DNA of 53,601 bases from Halobaculum gomorrense (lineage in GTDB: Archaea; Halobacteriota; Halobacteria; Halobacteriales; Haloferacaceae), in NCBI RefSeq assembly GCF_900129775.1, contig NZ_FQWV01000012.1, positions 1-53,601 of the forward strand, given 5' to 3'. This document shows positions 43,405-52,120 of the stretch, piece by piece. Both the position numbers and the translations under genes were made by a program. The notes beneath the pieces were generated by a model. It was not told where the DNA came from. It ran no database searches and saw only the letters and a list, made by a program, of their open reading frames with translations. How positions within the stretch are numbered: the stretch's first letter is position 1; each line of letters begins with the position of its first letter.

Positions 43405-43485
43405 TTGAGCGGGGTGCTCCACCCGCTGCTACGTCAAATTGGCACGAACGAGAGAAGTCTACTGCAGTGGTGTCACCGCTGTCGT

Positions 43486-43986
43486 CTACTCATCACGAAG
43501 CCGCGCGATCTCTTCTTGCACGACCTTCCGGATCATCTCTTCAGAGTAGCCATCGTTAGCATCCGAGTCTGAATGAGCTGTATCTTCCCCGAGGGCTGTT
43601 GGAGAGAGTGTCTCCCACTCCTGTGCGGCGTCTGTCTGGTTCCCGAGAACAGGGGTGTTGTGACGCGCGTCCTGAGGTGAGGCATCTCCACGGAGGAAGT
43701 TACAGACCTCCAGATACTCGGGACCGGCCTCATCAGCGTACTCTTGCAGCCGACTTTGGAAATCCACGTCACCGTCAATCTCCCCGACTAAACCGTCAAG
43801 GTGACCATGTCGGTCGATCTCCGCGTACACCTCTTTCGCGATGTACATCTCTAGCGCCTCCTCGATCGCACTCCCGAGCGTTCCTCTGGTCTTCCCGTAC
43901 TCAAAACGGACAATTTGCTTAAAATCGTCTGCAACCTTTGCATCGACCCGAGGACCGAGCTGTTTCGTTGAATTCTGCTCCGACAT
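43486..43986 (-). CDS. Plasmid regulator, ribbon-helix-helix-like
   Basis: 166 residues. LGPRVDAKVADDFKQIVRFE, then TRGTLGSAIEEALEMYIAKE is a ribbon-helix-helix-like N-terminus. The C-terminal part is acidic with a final helix (SEEMIRKVVQEEIARLRDE). Convergent to orc1 across the downstream ORBs, which suggests copy-number or partition control. No family was recognised with certainty. Confidence 0.55.
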   Translation of the reverse strand: MSEQNSTKQLGPRVDAKVADDFKQIVRFEYGKTRGTLGSAIEEALEMYIAKEVYAEIDRHGHLDGLVGEIDGDVDFQSRLQEYADEAGPEYLEVCNFLRGDASPQDARHNTPVLGNQTDAAQEWETLSPTALGEDTAHSDSDANDGYSEEMIRKVVQEEIARLRDE

Positions 43987-44338
43987 GATCTACAGGCCTG
44001 CAGGAACGGAGTTACTACTCGCCCAAGTCGTGAAACGTGGCTCGATAGCTAGTTGCGTCTCTCCAAGCATAGGCGATGTTGGTTTAGCAGCGGTTAAGCA
44101 GGGGAACATCCAGCGGATGGCAGCTGGTTGGATACTACTGGAGTGACGCTGGCTAGAGTCTGTGAATAGGCTGAATTGGATCATGGCTAGTAGCTCACCC
44201 GCACATCACCCACTGTTCTTTGCAGACACATAAAGGTGTCACTTCAACAGGCGTCAGACTCTCTTATCACACACATTTGTCTCAGGATAACAGGCTAGCG
44301 ACAGCTTAATGTTGCTGCGTGGTATTAGTTAACACCGT

Positions 44339-45037
44339 ATGGCTCCCGGGCACCAGCTCCAGCGGATGCAGGATGCGAGCGAATACCCCGCCCCCGTCGT
44401 GAGAGATGTACTCGTATTGGCGTGCACGCGGGATGCGGCGGTGAAGATCGCACACGAGGAACGGGGCCATGATCTCGAGTCGATTCACCCTACGTCAGTC
44501 GTGAATGCTCTGGGGGAGCACCTCAGTAGAGTGATGTGCCTTGTCGATTCAGCAAAGTCCGAAGATAAAGACAAGCTCAGCACGAATACCGCACGACTCT
44601 GGGCTGGCCACGACGGAATCGCACAATACATCGAGGAGTGTGAAGCACATGTCCACACTTCGAGAGAACGAGATCTCTCTTGGAGAGACAGTGTCTGTGA
44701 GCACATTTACGCCCGCCCTGGACCCAGCTTTGAAGATGAGTTCACATGCATTTGGGATGAGTCAATGACTCAGCCCCGACAGATCATGCTGAACTCGGCT
44801 GTCGATCACGAAGTGGAGTTGGTTGACCACCTGTGGGGTGTCGCTAAGCGGCAAATCGAGGCCTCCGCAGACAGAGTTGAAAGCACTCTACAGAGATTTT
44901 TCATTTGGGGAGCATACCTCGGACCCGTCGACCGGAATGTAGCTGGACAAGGAGGTTGGGCTAATAGACGTGTTGAGCGGGCCGCTGACCATGCAAAATC
45001 GTTCCTTGACGATCGGCTGCGCGACGAGCTGTTGTAA
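44339..45037 (+). CDS. Unknown helical protein
   Basis: 232 residues, largely helical: SEYPAPVVRDVLVLACTRDA, NALGEHLSRVMCLVDSAKSE and LVDHLWGVAKRQIEASADRV. No motif was recognised. The region before it has TTAGTTAAC, a weak TATA-like sequence. It stands alone between AT-rich spacers. Confidence 0.55.
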   Translation: MAPGHQLQRMQDASEYPAPVVRDVLVLACTRDAAVKIAHEERGHDLESIHPTSVVNALGEHLSRVMCLVDSAKSEDKDKLSTNTARLWAGHDGIAQYIEECEAHVHTSRERDLSWRDSVCEHIYARPGPSFEDEFTCIWDESMTQPRQIMLNSAVDHEVELVDHLWGVAKRQIEASADRVESTLQRFFIWGAYLGPVDRNVAGQGGWANRRVERAADHAKSFLDDRLRDELL

Positions 45038-45248
45038 CACCCCGCTACCTTCTTCGCGCTATGTGTGCTGAGTAGTGCCGTAGCAGCTGGAAATCCGACT
45101 GATTTCTCCGATTTAGCCATCTTTGCGTGATCTGTGGCTATAATAGCCTTGGATCAGTTAAGAGACAGCTATCGATATACGTTATGACTCATTAAACGTA
45201 GCTAGCAGACACCTTTATGTGTCATTGGTGTGTGCCATTGAGTGGAGA

Positions 45249-45506
45249 ATGTGTGGAGCAACCCAAGAGGAACGAACCCCGCTGTTCGAGGTCGATATCG
45301 TGATCGGGAGCCACCGGATCATCCTGGTCCCCAACGTCCACGCGATCCTCGCTGTCTCGGCTATCCTGTTGATGGGGATACTCATCTACAGTGAAATCGT
45401 CGCCCACGGGGAAGCGACCCCTCTGATCGTTGCGGAGATTCTCCACTTCGCCGGGTGGGCGTACTTGGAACTCCCGGAGGCGATGATGATCGAGGAGGAA
45501 CTGTAA
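45249..45506 (+). CDS. Small membrane protein
   Basis: 85 residues from ATG 45249; an upstream in-frame GTG at 45219 would give 95. One clear membrane helix: VHAILAVSAILLMGILIYSE, and a second, weaker hydrophobic region (PLIVAEILHFAGWAYLELPE). No family was recognised. Confidence 0.5.
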   Translation: MCGATQEERTPLFEVDIVIGSHRIILVPNVHAILAVSAILLMGILIYSEIVAHGEATPLIVAEILHFAGWAYLELPEAMMIEEEL

Positions 45507-45531
45507 GCTCCAGAATCCTACTTTTGAGGTA

Positions 45532-46038
45532 TCACTCGAGCAGTGACCGCGCCCGCTGCACGTAGCTGTTCGCGTCCCAACTGCGAGCAGAACTGATTGC
45601 ATCCAACACTGTCTGTGCCTCCGTAGACGACGTCCATCCGTTCCGAACGAACACCGAGAGCAACGTTGGGCTCGTCACTAGTCGCGTATCGACGAGCGAC
45701 GCATGGATCAGTCCGAGCCGGTTGAACTCGTCACACAGTAGTAGGTCAGCATCTTCCTCGTTCGCAAGCGTCACCGCTGCATTCTCACCGTCGTCGAGCG
45801 GGAACTCAGCATCAAGCTCGACTGACCGCGTCGAGAACGCTTCCATTCGGTCAAGCACTCGGCCTGCAGCACGCCCGTGATCGTCGTCGTAGGAAGCGAC
45901 TTCTTCTAGTTCGTCGACGACAACGGTTGGGACGAGAACCGTGTATTTGTCGAGTGCAATTGCCAGTGGGTCAACGTCGAGATCGGCGGCGATGCCGAGA
46001 CTCACGAGTGCAGACGTGTCCGCGACCACTTGCGCCAT
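45532..46038 (-). CDS. PIN-domain toxin (VapC-like)
   Basis: 168 residues. The PIN acidic residues are in VADTSALVSLGIA (Asp near 7), VVDELEEVASY (Glu), DDGENAAVTLANEEDADLLL (Glu/Asp) and CDEFNRLG (Asp). The protein should be a ribonuclease. It begins directly after the stop of a ribbon-helix-helix antitoxin gene, the usual antitoxin-toxin order. Longer than most VapC because of a C-terminal helical extension. Confidence 0.8.
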   Translation of the reverse strand: MAQVVADTSALVSLGIAADLDVDPLAIALDKYTVLVPTVVVDELEEVASYDDDHGRAAGRVLDRMEAFSTRSVELDAEFPLDDGENAAVTLANEEDADLLLCDEFNRLGLIHASLVDTRLVTSPTLLSVFVRNGWTSSTEAQTVLDAISSARSWDANSYVQRARSLLE

Positions 46039-46341
46039 CTATGCGTCCGCGACCTCGTCGATGAAGTCCTCGCTGAGCTGCTGTTTCAACACGCGGAGAT
46101 TCGCCGCCTTTTCGGCACCGACGAGAGACTTGAGCTGTTCGAACGAGATCTCGTCGTCGTAGTACGCATCGGCGATCTCTTGGAGAAGCGCATCATCGTG
46201 GGTCGCGTCTTGGAGGTACTCACGAAGCGCGGTCACCAAGATATCCGTTCGATCTTCACCTAAGACCGTCGCGAGCGCGTCTGTCCGGTCGATGAGCCGG
46301 TCGGGGGCCCGGAATTGGACGCGCTTCTTCTCGGTGCTCAT
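46039..46341 (-). CDS. Antitoxin of the PIN toxin
   Basis: 100 residues from ATG 46341 (MSTEKKRVQFRAPDRLIDRT). A ribbon-helix-helix motif (KKRVQFRAPDRLIDRTDALA, DRTDILVTALREYL) is followed by a tail that should bind the toxin (ISFEQLKSLVGAEKAANLRV). The AT-rich region at 46400-46480 upstream is shared with the divergent EVE-NucS gene. Confidence 0.78.
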   Translation of the reverse strand: MSTEKKRVQFRAPDRLIDRTDALATVLGEDRTDILVTALREYLQDATHDDALLQEIADAYYDDEISFEQLKSLVGAEKAANLRVLKQQLSEDFIDEVADA

Positions 46342-46482
46342 GATGTGTACGTTGTGAGCCACCGCACTTAGCGGTTGTCGTGTGTACATTGTGAGTCTCA
46401 CCGAGATATTCCATCACAAGATAACTTAATTTGATAGCTAATTAAATATCTATTTGACCCGTCAGCTTGTGTAGCTATATCT

Positions 46483-47412
46483 ATGGATTTGGATGTTGCT
46501 GAGGAGCAAATGTGGTGGCGGCTGAAGGCTGGTCGCGGCGGTGTTCTTGAAGACGATTGGCTCGAGCAAAAGATCGTCACGACTGGTTGGGGTGGTGCAG
46601 CAGGAGACTACCGAGAGCAGTCTCCCGAAGAATTCCGTAACGGCGATCCCAGCGATCTCCAAGCGTCGAAATTTGTCGGGCATCACGACGATGGAATGCG
46701 CGCTGGCGATGTTGTTGTGGCGTATGCTCCAGGAAAGGGTCACATCTCCGGTATTGGAACAGTTGGGGAGATTCAATATAATGAGGATAGGGTTTGGCGT
46801 CATCTGTCGGAATCCGAAGCAGCTGACGCGATGGTTCAGGACCATTACTATTGGCGGCCAGTCACGTGGTTTGATCTTGGCACCCCTGTTCGTGTTCCTG
46901 ATCTTTCAGAGCGCTTCCGAGTGAACGGTGCAGATCAGATCCCGACTCCAGGGACGCTCAGCCAGTTCGGTACTCTTTCCAGTGATCGAGACCGAATCGT
47001 GTCTCTCGTCGAGGAAGTTCGCAATGCAGAGACTGTAACGCCATCTGGCCCCGGATTCGGGCCGGATCAAGAAGCTGAGATGCAGGAATGGCTTGCAGCA
47101 AACATTCAGACCCTGGGACTCCAGAATGCTCGTAGAGAGTTCAGGACCGACGTAGGTCGTATCGATATCCTCGCAGAGGACGACAATTCCGAGACGGTGA
47201 TCGAAGTCAAACGCGGGCGAGCGGGGGACCGTGCTCTTGGACAACTCCTTGGGTATATGGGAGCACGAACTGATGAAGTCAATCGCCAAATCACCGGAAT
47301 TCTGGTAGCGGAAGATTTCACGTCTCGTATCGAGCGTGCCGTTACTGCGTTGGATAGGGTCTCGCTCTATCGATTCAATGTCGATGTGTCGATTGAACCG
47401 ATGAACACATAA
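46483..47412 (+). CDS. EVE-NucS nuclease, likely modification-dependent restriction enzyme
   Basis: 309 residues. The N-terminal ~150 residues look like an EVE/PUA-type domain (MWWRLKAGRGGVLEDDWLEQ, GDVVVAYAPGKGHISGIGTV) that would flip out and read a modified base. The C-terminal domain (195-309) is NucS/DUF91-like nuclease: EFRTDVGRIDILAEDDN with Asp228, VIEVKRGRAGDRALGQLLGY with Glu242-Val-Lys244. This architecture suits a type IV, modification-dependent restriction enzyme. It is a single gene, divergent from the VapBC-type pair. Catalytic residues are intact. Confidence 0.78.
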   Translation: MDLDVAEEQMWWRLKAGRGGVLEDDWLEQKIVTTGWGGAAGDYREQSPEEFRNGDPSDLQASKFVGHHDDGMRAGDVVVAYAPGKGHISGIGTVGEIQYNEDRVWRHLSESEAADAMVQDHYYWRPVTWFDLGTPVRVPDLSERFRVNGADQIPTPGTLSQFGTLSSDRDRIVSLVEEVRNAETVTPSGPGFGPDQEAEMQEWLAANIQTLGLQNARREFRTDVGRIDILAEDDNSETVIEVKRGRAGDRALGQLLGYMGARTDEVNRQITGILVAEDFTSRIERAVTALDRVSLYRFNVDVSIEPMNT

Positions 47413-47484
47413 TAAGAGTAGAATCCAGGATGCAGTGATGTTCTCCAAGCTGTCATCATAGGGTTTCCCAGCTTTTCTGCTCTC

Positions 47485-47913
47485 TCAGATATCGTAGCCC
47501 CACTCCCGGAGCACACCGACGATCTCGCGATCCTCGACCCCAGCGAGGAACGCCGCCTCACGCCAGTCAGTCAGATAGATATCGACCTCGTGTTCCTCCT
47601 CAAACTCGGCCTTCCGAGCTGCAGACCGCCGCTCTGTCGAGTCCTGGACATACAGCTGGACCATATCGCGCTCGTCTTTCACGGAGTCCCGGCGCAGTTT
47701 GTACGGATACTGGTCGAGTCTCGACCCGCTGCTGGTGTCGCGCTCGTCGACGACGTCGTCTTGGGTCTCGGGCGATTCACTCACGGGTTCGGCAACCTCC
47801 GCGACGTCGTCGTCGATCGCCTCGGTGGGCTCGTCCTCGTGCTGTTCGTCCTGGTCGTCGTCGCTGAATGGGTCGTTGGATGATCCGGCTTTCATAGTAG
47901 GTCCCTCACTCAT
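47485..47913 (-). CDS. ParA partner protein
   Basis: 142 residues from ATG 47913, overlapping the ParA stop (ATGA). An acidic disordered N-terminus precedes YPYKLRRDSVKDERDMVQLY, STERRSAARKAEFEEEHEVD and LAGVEDREIVGVLREWGYDI. This is the usual small partner of haloarchaeal plasmid ParA proteins and probably binds the centromere repeats upstream. The role is inferred from the coupling. Confidence 0.65.
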   Translation of the reverse strand: MSEGPTMKAGSSNDPFSDDDQDEQHEDEPTEAIDDDVAEVAEPVSESPETQDDVVDERDTSSGSRLDQYPYKLRRDSVKDERDMVQLYVQDSTERRSAARKAEFEEEHEVDIYLTDWREAAFLAGVEDREIVGVLREWGYDI

Positions 47914-48737
47914 GCGTTCTCGATGAAAGTCGCGAGCTCACGCAGTTGCTCGAGCGTCTCTTGTTCGTAGTCGCGCTTTCGCGATCGGTGCTCCTCGACG
48001 AGGTGGAACGGCGTACACTGTTGCCGCCAACAGCCTTCGAACAGCGAGGACCGTTCGCCGATGATGACCGGCACGTCGTACCCGAGCGCCTCGATCTCCT
48101 CGCGATAGTGCTGTTGGTCGGTCGTGTGTTTGATGCCGTTCGGAACGACCGCGATGACACCGATCTCGGTGTCAATCTCCTGCTCAAATCCGGTCACAAG
48201 ACTCGACAGTCCCTCGATGGCGGCCATGCCCTTCCCGGACAGCTCTGTCGGGACAACGAGATTCCGCGTCGCCGCGAGCGCGTTGTACAGGTGTGGCCCT
48301 TCTGTCGCTGGCGGGTCGACGATCAACACGTCGTACTCGCTCACGAGGCCACTGTCCCGCAGGACCTCGAACAGACGCTCGTGACGGTGGAACTCTTCTC
48401 CCATGTCGTCGGCCAGGGCTTCGGCCTTATCGAGCCAATCAGCAAGTCGTGAGAGCGTATTGTGGGCTGGCAGGATGTCGAACCCCTCTCCGCTTCCTCG
48501 GACGAGGTCCTCGAGCGCACCCTGCGGTCGGTCTACGAGGTGGTGCGAGAGCGTGTCGACACGATCTCGCTCACGATCCTCGTCGACGCCGAGCAACCGG
48601 CTCACGTCACCATTCTGCGGGTCCATGTCCACGATAAGGACATCAAACCCGTTGTCGGAGTGCGCTCTCGCGAGCGCCGCAGACAGGGAGGTCTTCCCGA
48701 TCCCTCCCGACTCGGAGTAGGTCGCATAGGTTAGCAC
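47910..48737 (-). CDS. parA: ParA-family partition ATPase
   Basis: 275 residues from GTG 48737. Walker A ESGGIGKTS (9-17); the deviant Walker signature Lys is Ser here. Motif A' VLIVDMDPQNGDVSRLLGVD and Walker B VLIVDPPATEGPHLYNAL follow. ParA forms ATP-dependent gradients that separate plasmid copies. It lies directly downstream of a TAACTA repeat cluster and is coupled to its partner gene. Confidence 0.92.
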   Translation of the reverse strand: MLTYATYSESGGIGKTSLSAALARAHSDNGFDVLIVDMDPQNGDVSRLLGVDEDRERDRVDTLSHHLVDRPQGALEDLVRGSGEGFDILPAHNTLSRLADWLDKAEALADDMGEEFHRHERLFEVLRDSGLVSEYDVLIVDPPATEGPHLYNALAATRNLVVPTELSGKGMAAIEGLSSLVTGFEQEIDTEIGVIAVVPNGIKHTTDQQHYREEIEALGYDVPVIIGERSSLFEGCWRQQCTPFHLVEEHRSRKRDYEQETLEQLRELATFIENA

Positions 48738-48779
48738 AGCTTGGTGATCTATTCCATGAGTCTTAATTGTTATCTCGTC

Positions 48780-48935
48780 TAGTTAGGATAGCTAGTTAGG
48801 CTAACTAGCATAACCACAATACGAATCGGCAATTGGGCGAGGTGAGATGGGTTGTGAGGAAGTCTGTCTGACTAACATAACTAACTAGCCTAACTAAATA
48901 GCCTAACTACTTGGAGTAACTATCTGGGATAACTG
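48780..48935. repeat. Centromere-like TAACTA/TAGTTA repeats
   Basis: Units such as TAGTTAGG (48780, 48793), CTAACTAG (48801), ACTAACTA (about 48879), GCCTAACTA (48887, 48901), AGTAACTA (48915) and GGATAACT (48927) occur in both orientations just upstream of parA, at about 13-bp steps. This is how plasmid parC/parS sites are built. It also covers the parA promoter, so the same protein may autoregulate the operon. Confidence 0.72.
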
Positions 48936-49171
48936 GGGGGAGTCGTCCTTCTAGCCGCCACTGAATCCAGATTCGACCGCACACAGATTCCGGCGTGACT
49001 CAGCATAGGTATCGCAATATGTGGTTTATAGAGTGGCTATGTCCGCTGTATGGGCTGATTTGTGGGTTTAGAGGGCTCAATACGCCAAGAAAAGATTCTA
49101 TACATCCCACTATGGCTTAGGCTGGTAAGCCCAAGTGGTTTCTAGTACCCTCGCGCCCTCGGGTGAGTCAC

Positions 49172-50332
49172 ATGGATACCGGAGACGAACAACAGGGGTT
49201 CACGGGCCGCGTTCGCCCCTCTACATCGCTGCCTGACGCCTTGGCGGCGTTCACCGCCAACGTAAGCAAGGGTGATTCCGGACGCCACCGGGGGGAGGTC
49301 GAGCGTGTGGTCGGCGACTTCGTCGACAGAGTCCAGGAACGCGGCGCCGAGAGCGTCGCCGATCTCACTGTCCGCCAGCTCGAACAGTTCGGCGACCACC
49401 TCGCTCGGCGGGCGTGGGCACGCGAGGACGACCCCACCGCCGGGATCACCGGCCGCACGGCCCACCAGTACTACGCGCTGGTCCGCTCGTTTTGCACGTT
49501 CCTCGTCGAACGCGACGCCCTGGAGTCGAACCCAGCGAAGTCGGCGGTCGCGAGCGACGCGCTCCCCGACCGCTCGGTCGGCGTTCGCGACGATGATCGC
49601 CGGCAGTTCTGGAGTCCGTCGACGCGCGACGATATCGTCCGGTGGCTGGACTGGCGCACCGAGGACGCGCTCGATCACGATTGGCTCGAAGCAGATCGGG
49701 CGACTCGGGACCGTGCGCTCGTCGCCGTTCTCGCGTACTCCGGCGCTCGCGGTGCCGAACTGTTCCGGGATCCCCAGAACGACCGTCGCAACGGTCTCCG
49801 GTGGCGCGACGTCGACCTCGAGGACGGCATCCTGCGCGTCTACGGGAAGACCCAGGAGTGGCAGCAGTCGCCCTTGCTCGAGCCCGGCGTCGAACGGCTC
49901 CGCGCGCATCGTCGACGACAGGATCCACCGACTGAGGAGTGGCCCGTGTTCCCGACGGCGCACCTACCGAGTCTGTACGATGTCGTTCGCGACGCCGACA
50001 TCGTCGACGAGGAACCGACCAAAGAGACTGTCTGGTCGCTGTTGCGAGCGTATGAATTGGCCCCGCCAGCGCTGTCGACAGCGGGCGCTCGCTCGCTCCT
50101 GAAGCGGCTCTCAGCCGAGAGTGGGATCACGCAAGATGGCGAGGCGTTGCTACCACACGGTGCCCGGCGTGGACTCGGTGACGAACTGTACGACACGAGC
50201 GCCGAGCTCGCCCAAGAGGTGCTGCGGCACCAGTCAGTCGAGACAACCCACGCGAGCTATCGCGACGACGATATCGAGCGTCTTCGAGAAGCTGCTGAAG
50301 ATGCGCTTCGTGACACACCACATAGTGAATAA
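49172..50332 (+). CDS. Tyrosine recombinase (XerC/D-like integrase), intact
   Basis: 386 residues from ATG 49172 (a GTG at 49163 would add three). Catalytic residues, counted from the GTG start: Arg196 in YSGARGAELF, His332-x-x-Arg335 in LPHGARRGLGDEL, His356 in LRHQSVETTH and Tyr366 in HASYRDDD. The N-terminal SAM-like domain reads LTVRQLEQFGDHLARRAWAR. It may resolve plasmid dimers or integrate the plasmid. Unlike the recombinase at 7265 it is complete. Confidence 0.9.
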   Translation: MDTGDEQQGFTGRVRPSTSLPDALAAFTANVSKGDSGRHRGEVERVVGDFVDRVQERGAESVADLTVRQLEQFGDHLARRAWAREDDPTAGITGRTAHQYYALVRSFCTFLVERDALESNPAKSAVASDALPDRSVGVRDDDRRQFWSPSTRDDIVRWLDWRTEDALDHDWLEADRATRDRALVAVLAYSGARGAELFRDPQNDRRNGLRWRDVDLEDGILRVYGKTQEWQQSPLLEPGVERLRAHRRRQDPPTEEWPVFPTAHLPSLYDVVRDADIVDEEPTKETVWSLLRAYELAPPALSTAGARSLLKRLSAESGITQDGEALLPHGARRGLGDELYDTSAELAQEVLRHQSVETTHASYRDDDIERLREAAEDALRDTPHSE

Positions 50333-50538
50333 TCAAAATGACTTGCTGAATCGAGCGTCTCTCAAAGCGCCTTTGACCTTCTCATCTATCTGCTGAAACG
50401 CAACTATACGTGTCTCAACAGTACATTTCTAACAATTGATTTTCGCGACATCACATATTTCAATACGCCATACTGAGGTACTTGATAGACTATGGGAGCA
50501 ACTGGAAAGAACCCTCATAACACTCTACACCCGGAAAA

Positions 50539-50916
50539 ATGTCATACAAGAAACCTGTGTCGACGGCAGCTGACAAGATCATCGATTTTGAAGAAGCTAC
50601 TCCAAGAGTTGTCGCTGATTTGTACAACCTGGACTACGAAATACGTCATGTTCGAGATGACGTGATAGACTGCTATACAGAAGCCGAGTTTGAAAATGCG
50701 TATAAAATCATTATCGGACAGATGGTTGGGGGTGATAATTTTAGGTCAATCGTCGGAGGGCAACAGTTGGGCGTCCAAACACTGATCTATGAGGATATTA
50801 TCGCATTTATCATCCCCTCTGAACGCTACGAAGCTATTTTCGCCACTTTTGACTACAACGGAAACTTTCCTGTGAACCAATTCATCCAGCATGTGGATGC
50901 TGCAGGGTTTGATTAG
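50539..50916 (+). CDS. Hypothetical conserved-looking protein
   Basis: 125 residues: RVVADLYNLDYEIRHVRDDV, FENAYKIIIGQMVGGDNFRS and EDIIAFIIPSERYEAIFATF. Alpha/beta, no known family recognised. It has lower GC than its neighbours, suggesting separate acquisition. Confidence 0.6.
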   Translation: MSYKKPVSTAADKIIDFEEATPRVVADLYNLDYEIRHVRDDVIDCYTEAEFENAYKIIIGQMVGGDNFRSIVGGQQLGVQTLIYEDIIAFIIPSERYEAIFATFDYNGNFPVNQFIQHVDAAGFD

Positions 50917-50944
50917 CCTCTTGGTCGAGTCAAATTACTATGCG

Positions 50945-51035
50945 TTGTCTCTATTGGAATCCTCTTCACGTCTGTCGATTTGCTGAGAGGCAAGTTTCTG
51001 CAAATTCGACAACCTCGTTTGGATTCACCAGACCG
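50945..51035. mobile_element. Degenerate relative of the IS6-like MITE
   Basis: CTCTATTGGAATCCTCTTCA and CGATTTGCTGAGAGGCAAGT match the left half of the 125-bp MITE at 8377 with several changes. A weak right end GGATTCACCAGACC (about 51021-51034) matches its terminal repeat with errors. No target duplication remains. It is an old, internally deleted copy. Confidence 0.55.
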
Positions 51036-51049
51036 ACCGATACTCACTA

Positions 51050-51075
51050 TACCCCACAGTTCAAATTGTGGGATA
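51050..51075. repeat. TACCCCACA palindrome, copy 3
   Basis: TACCCCACA, GTTCAAAT, TGTGGGATA: 26 bp, ending three bases before ATG 51079. Same layout as the copies at 13597 and 36556. The position suits an operator of the downstream gene. Confidence 0.6.
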
Positions 51076-51078
51076 ACA

Positions 51079-51435
51079 ATGACTGATGCATCCCCACCTG
51101 CGCCGCCCGAGGGTGCCCCTGCGTACGTCGTTGATCCACTCGAACGGCAACCGGCGAACCGCCTCCGCGAGATCGCGGCGTGGGCGGCCGACCTCGCGGA
51201 CTACAAAGCGACCACTGGCCCCGACCGTGCCCACCAGGAACAGTTCCGGCGACTCGTCGAGGCAGCAGGGTACTCGACTGACCCGACGGACTACGAGGGC
51301 GTTCCCGACCGAGCGTACATCTCGATCAAAGAGCCTCAAGACGGCTACGAGTACGCCTATTGGCAATGGCGCTCCGAGCCCGACGTCGACGCGCCCGATA
51401 TGAATCAGGCGATCGGATCTCTCGACGAGTCGTAG
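51079..51435 (+). CDS. Hypothetical conserved-looking haloarchaeal protein
   Basis: 118 residues: YVVDPLERQPANRLREIAAW, EQFRRLVEAAGYSTDPTDYE and YISIKEPQDGYEYAYWQWRS. The last part forms a likely beta-sheet. The family is unknown to me, but the layout is familiar from haloarchaeal plasmids. The palindrome at 51050-51075 directly precedes it. Confidence 0.6.
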   Translation: MTDASPPAPPEGAPAYVVDPLERQPANRLREIAAWAADLADYKATTGPDRAHQEQFRRLVEAAGYSTDPTDYEGVPDRAYISIKEPQDGYEYAYWQWRSEPDVDAPDMNQAIGSLDES

Positions 51436-51469
51436 GCACTGCTGCAGTACACGCTGTCTCGGATCAACC

Positions 51470-52120
51470 TCACATCGCCTCGAGGACAGCTTCCAGCTCG
51501 TCGCGGCGTGTGTACGTCGTCATGAGTGTTGTCCCCGCGATCGAGGCGATCGCCTCGTGCGTTGGCGATGACGCGAGATCAACGAGATCGTACGCGTAGA
51601 CGAGACACGCGGCGGCGATTCCCGCTTGCGAGCGATTGATCGTCTTGCCCGCATCGTCGAGTGCTTCGAGACAGGCGAACGCCTCTGTCGCCACAGCGTC
51701 CGGTGGATTTGCTTCGAAGCAAAGCTGCAGGAGTACCGTCTCGACATCTGTGAGTACGAGCGGGACCTCACCTGTGCCCTGTAGTTGCTTGACCGCTTCT
51801 CGAGCAGCGAGTTCCTCGACATCCAGCGCGGCGGCAATCCGGCACAACGGCCGCGGGAGTCCAGCCGCGATGCTCTCGATCCGGAGGGCGGCGGCAGCGA
51901 AGGGCCGAACACCACGGCCACGGAGTAGATCGTGCTCGTTTGCGACGACGAGCTGGTCACTTGCCGCGTTGCCGACTCGGTCGGAGAGTCGGAGCTCTTG
52001 GACTGCGGTCGCGGCCGCGCTTTTGCCGCGGTTCCAGGGCGCCTTCGTCCCTGCCTGATTCTCGTTACGAGTGCGGTGCCGAGCGCGCCACTGCGAGAAA
52101 AAGAAGCTGAGAACCGTGCG
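51470..52120 (-). pseudogene. TFB-like (TFIIB) transcription factor, start lost
   Basis: An open frame without ATG or GTG runs from the stop codon at 52121 to TGA 51470. It reads FSQWRARHRTRNENQAGTKA, then AVQELRLSDRVGNAASDQLV, RPFAAAALRIESIAAGLPRP and the second cyclin repeat NRSQAGIAAACLVYAYDL, PTHEAIASIAGTTLMTTYTR. These are the two cyclin folds of a divergent TFB. The zinc ribbon is missing and the only start is an internal TTG. It is probably a truncated remnant, or a TFB read through from the upstream frame. Confidence 0.55.
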
